This document shows positions 41,031 to 47,424 of a DNA stretch of 47,424 nucleotides, in pieces. The stretch spans positions 82,855 to 130,278 of the forward strand of contig JACOUE010000005.1 of assembly GCA_016178045.1 (NCBI GenBank). Direction: 5' to 3'. The stretch's first letter is position 1. Every line of letters begins with the position of its first letter. Source of the stretch: Chloroflexota bacterium (lineage in GTDB: Bacteria > Chloroflexota > Dehalococcoidia > SM23-28-2 > JACOUE01). The notes below the pieces were generated by a model that was not told the origin of the DNA, did not search any database, and saw nothing but the letters and a program-made list of their open reading frames with translations. Position numbers and translations under genes: made by a program.

Positions 41031-42377
41031 ATGTTGCCGGAAGGCAAACGCCGGGCGCGTTCTTACAATCCGAAACTCGCCGGCATGACCCTCCATCTCC
41101 ACCGGCCCCTGCGAAGGCTCCCCTCGCGGGGCCGTCTCCACGCCGCTATCGTCGTCTCCCTCGCGGCTACGCTCGCTATCGCTCTCTTCTGGCAGCCCCT
41201 GGCTCGGTCATCAGCCGATGATACCGCGGACAACGCGGGCCTCCCGGTGTTGGCCCTGGCCGAGGGCCTTTCCTATGCTGTGCGCGCCCACGCCGAGGCC
41301 GTGGCCGGCGCTCTGGCGGAGGCCGGTCTCGACTCCGGCCCGGAGGGGCTTGTCCTCCGCGACGGCCAGGAGATGGGACCCCACTCTGCGTACATCCTGA
41401 AGCCACTCTACGCGGCGGCGGGCCGGGTAGCCGCCCTCGGCGCCTTCTCGTCTGGGGACATGCCCATCGTCCTGCGGCTGGAGAGGGCGGTGCCGGTAAC
41501 GGTGCAGGAGGAGGGCCTGGCCATCCCCCTTTACTCCAGCCAGAAGACGGTGGGCGAGGCGCTGGCGGCGCACGGGATCCGCGTCCGCTCCTACGATCGC
41601 GTATACCCTCCGCCGGACACGCCGCTCAGCGCCGGGCTCCAGATCCTCGTCCGGCACGCGCGCGCCGTGGAGCTGACCGTCGGCGGCCAGACCAGCACGA
41701 CCTATACCCAGGCCCATACGGTGGGTGAGCTGCTGGCGGAACGCGGCATCGAGATGGGACCGCGGGACGAGCTTGGGCCGCCGGCCGCGACCGCCATCGA
41801 GGACGGGCTCAGCGTGAACCTGGTGCTGGTGCGGGTCAGGCGGGAGGTGGAGGAGGAGTGGATCGCGCGGTCGACCATCTATCAGGACGACCCGAACCTG
41901 CAGTCCGGCACGAGCTACGTCCTGGACTGGGGCAGCGATGGCCTCCTGCGGCGGGAGTACCATGTGCTCTATCGGAACGACCGTCCCCTGAGCTGGACGC
42001 TGATCGCGGAGACGTACCAGGCGCCGCAGGACCAGATCGTGGTGCGGGCGACGTATGTGCCGGTGAACACGACGACGGTGGCGGACTGCGGCTCCTTCAG
42101 CTATACGAGCTCCCTCACCGTGTACGCGACCTGGTACGACCCGGCCAGCGCCGGCGGCTACATAACGGCGACAGGCATACCGGTAGACTACGGCGTTGTG
42201 GCGGTGGACCCGTCGGTGATACCGCTGGGGACGCGCATGTGCATCCCCGGCTACGGGATCGGCGTGGCGGCGGACACCGGCGGGGCGATCGTCGGCAGCA
42301 TCATCGACCTCGGCTACCCCGACGGGGTCATCCCCGCCTGGACGACCCGCTACGTCCAGATCTACATCCTCGATTAA
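41031..42377 (+). CDS. YabE-like cell-wall protein: DUF348 repeats, G5, 3D domain
   Basis: The 448-residue exported protein has a membrane helix (AAIVVSLAATLAIALFWQPL), an unassigned segment, two DUF348 repeats (VTVQEEGLAIPLYSSQKTVG and VELTVGGQTSTTYTQAHTVG), a G5-like domain, and a C-terminal 3D double-psi barrel (YGVVAVDPSVIPLGTRMCIP, AADTGGAIVGSIIDLGYPD) with the three conserved Asp. Such proteins relate to Rpf/YabE and MltA-type lytic enzymes that remodel peptidoglycan. AGAGGTG abuts ATG 41031. TTG 41034 or ATG 41085 are alternatives. ksgA and ispE follow, as in Bacillus. Confidence 0.88.
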   Translation: MLPEGKRRARSYNPKLAGMTLHLHRPLRRLPSRGRLHAAIVVSLAATLAIALFWQPLARSSADDTADNAGLPVLALAEGLSYAVRAHAEAVAGALAEAGLDSGPEGLVLRDGQEMGPHSAYILKPLYAAAGRVAALGAFSSGDMPIVLRLERAVPVTVQEEGLAIPLYSSQKTVGEALAAHGIRVRSYDRVYPPPDTPLSAGLQILVRHARAVELTVGGQTSTTYTQAHTVGELLAERGIEMGPRDELGPPAATAIEDGLSVNLVLVRVRREVEEEWIARSTIYQDDPNLQSGTSYVLDWGSDGLLRREYHVLYRNDRPLSWTLIAETYQAPQDQIVVRATYVPVNTTTVADCGSFSYTSSLTVYATWYDPASAGGYITATGIPVDYGVVAVDPSVIPLGTRMCIPGYGIGVAADTGGAIVGSIIDLGYPDGVIPAWTTRYVQIYILD

Positions 42378-42399
42378 GGTCGCACGACGCGGCCTGCGG

Positions 42400-42405
42400 T
42401 ATGAT
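42400..42405 (+). promoter_or_regulatory. -10 box of ksgA
   Basis: TATGAT ends 8 nt before the ATG of ksgA, with no ribosome site between. Possible leaderless start of the ksgA-ispE unit. No clear -35 box. Confidence 0.4.
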
Positions 42406-42413
42406 GCCGGTGG

Positions 42414-43247
42414 ATGAGCACAACCTACCTCCGGCGTCCCCGCAAGGCGCTGGGCCAGCACTGGCTCGTCGATAGCCGTTACCTTTCGCGAATCGTCTCC
42501 GCCGCCGATATCGGGCCCGACGAGACGGTGATCGAAGTCGGCGCTGGTAACGGCGCCCTTACGGCGCCGCTGGCGCGGCAGGCGGCCCGACTGGTCGCCG
42601 TGGAGATCGACGAGCGGCTGGCGCAGCGGCTCCAGGAGCGGTTCGTCTCTCAGCCCCACGTCACCGTCGTCTCCGCCGATGTCCTGAACCTCACGGCGCA
42701 AGATCTGCTGGCCCGAGGCGGCGCGGCGCCGCCGTACGTGGTGGTGGGGAACCTGCCCTTCTTCATCGGGACGGCAGTGGTGCGCCACTTCCTGCGCTCG
42801 GAGCCGCCGCCGCCGCGCCTCGTGGTGACGGTGCAGGCGGAAGTGGCGGAGAGCATGGCCGCCGAGCGGGGGCGGATGACGTACCTCAGCGTCGAGGTGC
42901 AGCTCTTCGCCCGGGCGCGGCTGGCCTTCTTCATCCCGCCGCGGGCGTTCCGGCCGCCGCCCAAGGTGCGGTCGGCGGTCGTGCGGCTGGACGTACTACC
43001 CTCGCCGGCGGTAGCGGTGGACGACCCCGACACGTTCCTGCGGTTCGTGCAGGCGGGATTCGCGGCGCCGCGCAAGCAGCTGCGCAACTCGCTGGCGATC
43101 GGCCTGGGTGAGGAGGCCGGGGCGGTCGAATCGGTGCTGGCCGGAGCCGGGATCGAAAGGAGCCGGCGGCCGCAGACGTTGAGCCTGGAGGAGTGGGCCG
43201 CCCTGTACCGCTCGTATCGACAAACGGCGGAGGGCCTTCGACAATAG
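42414..43247 (+). CDS. rsmA: 16S rRNA dimethyladenosine transferase
   Basis: KsgA/RsmA dimethylates two adjacent adenosines near the 3' end of 16S rRNA. The 277-residue protein has KALGQHWLVDSRYLSRIVSA, the SAM site VIEVGAGNGALTAPLA and acidic VAVEIDE, and the catalytic VVVGNLPFFIGTAVVRHFL (NLPF in place of NIPY/NLPY; the Y to F change is seen in some members). ATG 42414 begins MSTTYLRRPRKALGQHW. ispE follows 5 bp later. Confidence 0.95.
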   Translation: MSTTYLRRPRKALGQHWLVDSRYLSRIVSAADIGPDETVIEVGAGNGALTAPLARQAARLVAVEIDERLAQRLQERFVSQPHVTVVSADVLNLTAQDLLARGGAAPPYVVVGNLPFFIGTAVVRHFLRSEPPPPRLVVTVQAEVAESMAAERGRMTYLSVEVQLFARARLAFFIPPRAFRPPPKVRSAVVRLDVLPSPAVAVDDPDTFLRFVQAGFAAPRKQLRNSLAIGLGEEAGAVESVLAGAGIERSRRPQTLSLEEWAALYRSYRQTAEGLRQ

Positions 43248-43252
43248 GCTCG

Positions 43253-44119
43253 ATGCGCGTCTACGCCCCGGCCAAGATCAACTGGACGCTGGAGGTCCTG
43301 GGCCGCCGCGACGACGGCTACCACGAGGTCCGCAGCGTCATGCAGACTATCGACCTTTGCGACGTCCTCGATTTCGCCCCCGCCGAGGCGCTGTCCCTCC
43401 AGGGCGGAGGTGAGTACGAGCCGGGGGAGGACGACCTCATTCTGAAGGCGGCAGGAGCGCTGGGGCTCGAGGGGCAGGGCGCGGCCATCCGCTTGGGCAA
43501 GAAGATACCGCTGGCCAGCGGACTGGGCGGGGGCAGTTCGGACGCGGCGGCTACCCTGAGGGGGCTGGGCCATGCGCGGGGTCTAACTTTATCGCAAAAC
43601 CAGCTGGCGGAGGTGGCTGCAGGCCTCGGATCAGACGTCCCCTTCTTCACCCACGGCGGCACCGCCTTGGTGGAGGGCCGCGGCGAGAGGGTGACGCCTC
43701 TGCCGGACGCTCCCCCCGCCTGGCTGGTGCTGGCGGTGCCGCCCCTGACGGTGACCGGGAAGACGGCCACCATGTACCGTAACCTCTCGCCGTCCGCCTT
43801 CAGCGATGGCTCCTTCACCCGGCGGTTCGTCCAGCGACTCGAGGAGGGGGCCATCGACGAGCAGTCCATGCGCAACGCCTTCGAGGGCGTGGCTTACGCG
43901 CTGTTCCCGGATCTCGCCCGCTACCGGGCCGCCCTGCTGGACGCGGCCGGCGCAGGCGCCCGGCCGGTCCATCTGGCAGGGTCGGGGCCGGCGCTGTTCG
44001 TCCTGGCCCGCGAAGAGCAAGAGGCGAGACGTATTCACCAGGACCTGCGCCTCCCGGGCGGCGAATCGTTCGTGTGCCGCACGCTCACCGCCGCCGAAGC
44101 GCTGCGCGTCGAAGAGTAG
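43253..44119 (+). CDS. ispE: 4-diphosphocytidyl-2-C-methyl-D-erythritol kinase
   Basis: IspE phosphorylates CDP-ME in the MEP isoprenoid pathway. This 288-residue GHMP kinase has the N-terminal APAKINWTLEVLGRRDDGYH, the ATP loop PLASGLGGGSSDAAATLRGL, the catalytic Asp in LGSDVPFFTHGGTALVEGRG and the C-terminal HLAGSGPALFVLAREEQEA. ATG 43253 was chosen because the family starts directly at MRVYAPAKIN. ksgA-ispE adjacency recalls Gram-positive genomes. Confidence 0.95.
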   Translation: MRVYAPAKINWTLEVLGRRDDGYHEVRSVMQTIDLCDVLDFAPAEALSLQGGGEYEPGEDDLILKAAGALGLEGQGAAIRLGKKIPLASGLGGGSSDAAATLRGLGHARGLTLSQNQLAEVAAGLGSDVPFFTHGGTALVEGRGERVTPLPDAPPAWLVLAVPPLTVTGKTATMYRNLSPSAFSDGSFTRRFVQRLEEGAIDEQSMRNAFEGVAYALFPDLARYRAALLDAAGAGARPVHLAGSGPALFVLAREEQEARRIHQDLRLPGGESFVCRTLTAAEALRVEE

Positions 44120-44121
44120 CC

Positions 44122-44544
44122 ATGGCGGAAGTCTTCTCCGGCTTCATCACCGGGTACGCCGTGTCCCTGGTGTTCACCGGCTTCGCGGCGGTGATGGTGG
44201 TCGGTGCCCGCACTCGCGTCCCCTATCTGGCGAAGGCGATCGCCCCCAACATAAGTGCGGTCATGCTGGCCGTGCCGATATCCATCGTCGCCTTTCTGGG
44301 CTGGACCGTGGTGGGGATGGTCCTGGGCCTGGTCTACCGCGGGGCGCTCGACCACCTGCCCGGAGCGGGGCTGGGCAGCCCGAACTGGCCGTACACCCTG
44401 GGCGTGTTGCTCTTCGGGCTGGCGGTGCTTGCTGTCGTGTACTATGCCTGGCAGCGGCTGGGCTGGGAATTGCTGCTCCTGACGTCGTTGTTCGTGGGGG
44501 CGTTCGGCTGGGGCATGCCGTACATGGCTAAGGCGGCGCTGTGA
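44122..44544 (+). CDS. Membrane protein, four helices, unknown function
   Basis: This 140-residue protein has four hydrophobic segments: about residues 4-26, 40-62, 83-103 and 112-135. GPKEV-type or transporter motifs are not seen. It begins at ATG 44122, 2 nt after ispE, so it is in the same operon. It could relate to isoprenoid or cell-envelope functions by position only. A large hairpin follows the stop. Confidence 0.75.
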   Translation: MAEVFSGFITGYAVSLVFTGFAAVMVVGARTRVPYLAKAIAPNISAVMLAVPISIVAFLGWTVVGMVLGLVYRGALDHLPGAGLGSPNWPYTLGVLLFGLAVLAVVYYAWQRLGWELLLLTSLFVGAFGWGMPYMAKAAL

Positions 44545-44545
44545 T

Positions 44546-44618
44546 CTGCCAACGGATATGCGAACGGATTAACGGATAGCCCGATCATCCGTTGATCCGT
44601 TGTCCCATCCGTTGGCAG
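44546..44618. repeat. Large palindrome with AACGGAT repeats (family F)
   Basis: A perfect 12-bp outer stem (44546-44557 / 44607-44618, CTGCCAACGGAT) and a 15-bp inner stem (44563-44577 / 44587-44601) with one G-T pair are built from repeated AACGGAT/ATCCGTT units. The loop is 44578-44586. It could terminate the ksgA-ispE operon, but there is no T-run, and the repeat structure suggests a mobile palindrome. Confidence 0.7.
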
Positions 44619-44698
44619 GCCCTCGGTTGAGCCTCCACTTGGCCCGGGTTAAGATGGGGGGCAGGTTAACGTTCACGGAAAGGTTTAGCGATTCGCGA

Positions 44699-45421
44699 AT
44701 GCCCGGGACCATCGTCGACATGCACGTGCACACGGTGCGCGGCGCCGCCGACAGCTCCCTCACCCCGGAGCAACTGATCGAGGAGGCGCGGCGCATCGGG
44801 CTTACCGGCGTGAACATCAGCGAGCACGACCGCGCCTGGGACGACCACCAGATCGAGGAGTTCCGCGAGCAGTCTGGCCTCTTCGTCAGCCGGGGCATGG
44901 AGGTGTCGACGGACGTGGGGCACATAATCGTGGTGGGGCTGACGCGCTACGTGCCGGGCATCCGCAAGATCAGCGAGCTGCGCAAGGCGGTGGACGAGGT
45001 GGGCGGGTTCATGATCGCCGCGCACCCGTTCCGCCACTTCTTCGACCCCGTCCACTTCCGCCGCGACGGCCGGCCGCCGTTTGACCTCACCCCAAAGCAA
45101 GCGGCCGAGCTGCCCGTCTTCCAGCTGGTGGACGAGCTGGAGGTCGCCAACGGCGGCTGCACGCCCCGCGAGAACGCGTTCGCCCTGGAGGTGGCGCGGG
45201 TGCTGGGCAGGCGCGGCATCGGCGCCAGCGACTGCCACTCGACGCAGGGGGTGGGCTGCTTCGTCACCGTGTTCGAGGAGGAACTGGAGTCGCCCGGTAC
45301 GGGCCCGTCTGGGCAGGAGCAGATGCTGGCCTTGCTGCGGGCAGGGCGGTACTACGCCGGGGCCGGGCTGAACGTGAGGCAACTGCAGCCCTTCGCGGAG
45401 ACGGTGGCCTTCCTTAAGTAG
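44699..45421 (+). CDS. PHP-domain metal-dependent phosphoesterase
   Basis: The 240-residue PHP protein is a trinuclear metal phosphoesterase. VDMHVHTVRGAADSSLTPEQ gives the first two His, GVNISEHDRAWDDHQ the next, SRGMEVSTDVGH the Glu, FMIAAHPFRHFF another His, and GASDCHSTQGVG the final Asp/His. Substrates in the family range from nucleoside 3',5'-bisphosphates to histidinol phosphate. It stands alone, with no DNA polymerase fusion. ATG 44699 was preferred; ATG 44654 is possible. Confidence 0.88.
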   Translation: MPGTIVDMHVHTVRGAADSSLTPEQLIEEARRIGLTGVNISEHDRAWDDHQIEEFREQSGLFVSRGMEVSTDVGHIIVVGLTRYVPGIRKISELRKAVDEVGGFMIAAHPFRHFFDPVHFRRDGRPPFDLTPKQAAELPVFQLVDELEVANGGCTPRENAFALEVARVLGRRGIGASDCHSTQGVGCFVTVFEEELESPGTGPSGQEQMLALLRAGRYYAGAGLNVRQLQPFAETVAFLK

Positions 45422-45429
45422 GGCGGTGC

Positions 45430-45435
45430 TACAAT
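45430..45435 (+). promoter_or_regulatory. -10 box of the DinG-type gene
   Basis: TACAAT ends 9 nt before TTG 45445, with no ribosome site between. It overlaps the short gap after the PHP gene. Confidence 0.45.
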
Positions 45436-45444
45436 AGCCTCGCC

Positions 45445-47424
45445 TTGTCCGACGCCTTCGTCGCCCTGGACCTCGAGACCACCGGCTTCGACCCCCAGAA
45501 CGACGCCATCATCGAGATCGGCGCCGTCAGGTTCAACCACGAGGGCGTCGTCGATCGGTTCGTCAGCTTCGTCAACCCCCACCGCGCCATACCTGAGGCG
45601 GTGCGTGCCCTCACCGGCATCAGCGACGAGGACGTGGGCGGGGCCCCCATCCTGGAGGTGATCGCCTCCGACCTGGAGACGTTCCTGGGCGATTGCCCCC
45701 TGGTGGGCCACAACATCACCGGCTTCGACCTGCCCTTTCTCGACGCGAAGGGGGTCCGCCACGGCGACCTCGTCTTCGATACGGCGGAGCTGGCGACGAT
45801 GCTCCTGCCCGGCCAGCCCGAGTACAACCTGCGCTTCCTGGCCGCCCTGTTCGAGGTGCCGCTGACGTCCCCCCACCGCGCCCTGCCGGACGCGACGGCG
45901 GCGATGGGCGTGTTCCAGGCCCTGCGCCGGCGGGCGGCCTCCCTGACCTCCGGGCTGCTGGCGCAGGTGGACGCCTGGCTGTCCGCCACCCGGTGGCCCG
46001 GTCGCCTCTTCTTCCGCGAGGCCCTGGACGAGGCACGGGCCGCCGGCGGGGTGCCCGACCTCGCCGCGGGGGCGGCGCGGCCGGAGGCGCTGCCCAACTT
46101 CGAGGAGCGGCCGGAGCAGAAGGCGATGGTCGCCGCCGTGACCGAGGCGCTGAACGAGGGAGAGCGGCTCATCGTGGAGGCGGGGACGGGGACGGGAAAG
46201 TCGCTGGCCTACCTGATCCCGGCCGCGCTGTACGCTCTCGCCAACGGGCGGCGGGTCGTCCTCTCGACCAACACCATCAACCTCCAGGAGCAGCTCCAGG
46301 GGAAGGACATACCGGCGCTGCGGGCCCTGCTCGACGCCGGCGAGACCGACGGCGGGCCCCTGCGGACCGCGGTCCTGAAGGGGCGTCGCAACTACCTCTG
46401 CCTGCGGCGGCTCGCCGCCATGCAGCCGGGCGCCGCCGCCGTCAGCGACGACGAGGCCAAGATGATCGCCCGCCTCCTTATCTGGCTGACCGAGACCGAT
46501 ACCGGGGACCGGGCCGAGCTGCGGCTGTACGACCGCGAGGAGGCGATCTGGCGCCGCTTCAGCGCCGAGGAATCGCAGTGCACCGCCGACAACTGCCCGT
46601 TCGTCCAGGATGGCACCTGCTTCCTCCTGCGGGCACGCCGGCGGGCGGAGGCGGCGCACATCGTGGTAGTGAACCACGCCCTCCTGCTATCGGACGTGAC
46701 CAGCGGCGGCCACATCATCCCTCCGTACGAGGACCTGGTGATCGACGAGGCGCACCACCTGGAGGACGAGGCCACGCGCCAGCTGGGGTTCTCCGCCCGC
46801 GAGGGCGACGTGGAGGAGCTGCTGGAACGTTGCCAGCGCCTGGCCCAGGAGGCGCGGACCAGCGCCCGGCGGATCGCGGCGCCGCTGGGGCCGGGCGGGG
46901 AGCTGGTGGGGATGGCCGCGGCGCTGGTGCAGTCGGTCGAGCGGGCGCGGCCCCGCCTGCGGGAGCTGGCGGAGGCGGCCCGCTCCTTCCTGCGCCAGCA
47001 CGCCCCCGACCCGGCCGAGTACGACTACCGCCTCCTCATCAACCGCTCCATGCGGGTGCAGCCAGACTGGCCGGGGGTGGAGGTCGCCTGGGACAACCTG
47101 CGCCTGCCCCTCACCCAGGTCGCCGACCTGCTCGGCCGCCTCCAGGAGAGCCTGGCCGGTGCGGACGTGCCGCTCGTAAACCAGGAGCTGCTGACCGCCG
47201 AGACGGCTGGTCTGCAGGCGGCCGTCAAAGGCCTGGTCGAAGGCGTCGCGGCGGCGGTGGAGGAGGACGACCCCCAGCGCATCGTCTGGTTCGAGGAGGA
47301 CCGCCAGCGGGGGAACCTGAGCGTGTCGTGGGCGCCGCTGGAGGTGGGCGAGCTCCTGCAGGCGCGGCTCTACGAGGGGAAGAACAGCGTCGTCTTCACG
47401 GGGGCGACGCTGGCCACGGGCCCG
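45445..47424 (+). CDS. DnaQ-like exonuclease fused to DinG-family helicase (partial)
   Basis: From TTG 45445 the frame stays open for 660 codons to the window end. Residues 1-170 are a DEDD 3'-5' exonuclease (FVALDLETTGFDPQNDAIIE, LVGHNITGFDLPFLD, HRALPDATAA). From about residue 210 follows an XPD/DinG helicase: VEAGTGTGKSLAYLIP (Walker A), four cysteines typical of an iron-sulfur cluster (NYLC, QCTADNC, GTC), and LVIDEAHHLEDE (Walker B). The second RecA domain is only begun (FTGATLATG). Such fusions occur in many Gram-positive bacteria, where some lack helicase activity. The role is likely in repair or replication-block processing. Confidence 0.92.
   Translation, partial: MSDAFVALDLETTGFDPQNDAIIEIGAVRFNHEGVVDRFVSFVNPHRAIPEAVRALTGISDEDVGGAPILEVIASDLETFLGDCPLVGHNITGFDLPFLDAKGVRHGDLVFDTAELATMLLPGQPEYNLRFLAALFEVPLTSPHRALPDATAAMGVFQALRRRAASLTSGLLAQVDAWLSATRWPGRLFFREALDEARAAGGVPDLAAGAARPEALPNFEERPEQKAMVAAVTEALNEGERLIVEAGTGTGKSLAYLIPAALYALANGRRVVLSTNTINLQEQLQGKDIPALRALLDAGETDGGPLRTAVLKGRRNYLCLRRLAAMQPGAAAVSDDEAKMIARLLIWLTETDTGDRAELRLYDREEAIWRRFSAEESQCTADNCPFVQDGTCFLLRARRRAEAAHIVVVNHALLLSDVTSGGHIIPPYEDLVIDEAHHLEDEATRQLGFSAREGDVEELLERCQRLAQEARTSARRIAAPLGPGGELVGMAAALVQSVERARPRLRELAEAARSFLRQHAPDPAEYDYRLLINRSMRVQPDWPGVEVAWDNLRLPLTQVADLLGRLQESLAGADVPLVNQELLTAETAGLQAAVKGLVEGVAAAVEEDDPQRIVWFEEDRQRGNLSVSWAPLEVGELLQARLYEGKNSVVFTGATLATGP

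Noticed and set aside
41064-41085. Firm leaderless start of the YabE-like gene at ATG 41085
   Set aside because: TACAAT lies 15 nt upstream, but AGAGGTG next to ATG 41031 is an equally good start signal, so it was not counted among the leaderless genes.

Overview
The window is a 47.4-kb piece of a GC-rich (roughly two-thirds G+C) bacterial chromosome, almost all housekeeping genes in tightly packed operons. Several traits point to Chloroflexota, probably a Dehalococcoidia-like lineage: a threonyl-tRNA synthetase without a TGS domain under T-box control, a thrS-infC-rpmI-rplT cluster, a large SRP RNA, a YabE/3D-KsgA-IspE cluster, a DUF4331 gene paired with a small Tat-signal gene, and a fused shikimate kinase/dehydroquinate synthase. 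This placement is inference; no 16S rRNA gene is present. There is no phage, IS element, CRISPR array or plasmid module.

Layout. 1-2760: a pirin tail, a broken BsuPI-type lipoprotein, and on the minus strand a flavodoxin plus an acyl-CoA ligase. 2872-12334 (plus): alaS-ruvX-mltG-aroE-(membrane protein)-aroC-aroKB-acyP, a translation, cell-wall and aromatic-biosynthesis operon. 12331-20181 (minus): a small protein, a thiol dioxygenase, a frameshifted Tat-type oligopeptide-binding lipoprotein, a 1108-residue cyclase/ATPase/TPR regulator, moeA and a stand-alone RAM-domain protein. 20341-23819 (plus): pheST. 23864-27215 (minus): rplT, rpmI, infC, a biotinyl-domain remnant, thrS and a small membrane protein behind a T-box leader. 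27523-27962: tRNA-Val, tRNA-Lys and tRNA-Leu. 28049-30154: two oligopeptide ABC ATPases. 30164-34167: Tag-like glycosylase, DinB protein, lepA, a frameshifted DUF4287 gene and an Mrr-type endonuclease. 34520-37067: small Tat protein, DUF4331 protein and a methyltransferase. 37192-40472 (minus): galU, an unknown protein, a FabI-like reductase and an alpha/beta hydrolase. 40712-44544 (plus): SRP RNA, a YabE/3D-domain protein, ksgA, ispE and a membrane protein. 44699-47424: a PHP-domain protein and the start of an exonuclease-DinG helicase fusion that runs off the window.

The most unusual content lies inside ordinary genes. AlaRS carries an extra block of about 125 residues encoded by DNA of much lower GC, and separately a 99-bp palindromic repeat unit read in frame. 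RuvX and MoeA also carry short palindromic repeats in frame. Related palindromes lie in several intergenic gaps, so several families of small mobile-looking palindromes appear to be spreading, sometimes into coding sequence. Ribosomal protein L20 lacks about 46 internal residues. infC, rpmI, rplT and galU appear to start at ATC, CTG, TTG and CTG. At least six genes have a -10 box 8-12 nt before the start codon, suggesting frequent leaderless transcription. Four loci are broken by frameshifts or deletions; whether these are real or assembly errors cannot be decided from the sequence alone.
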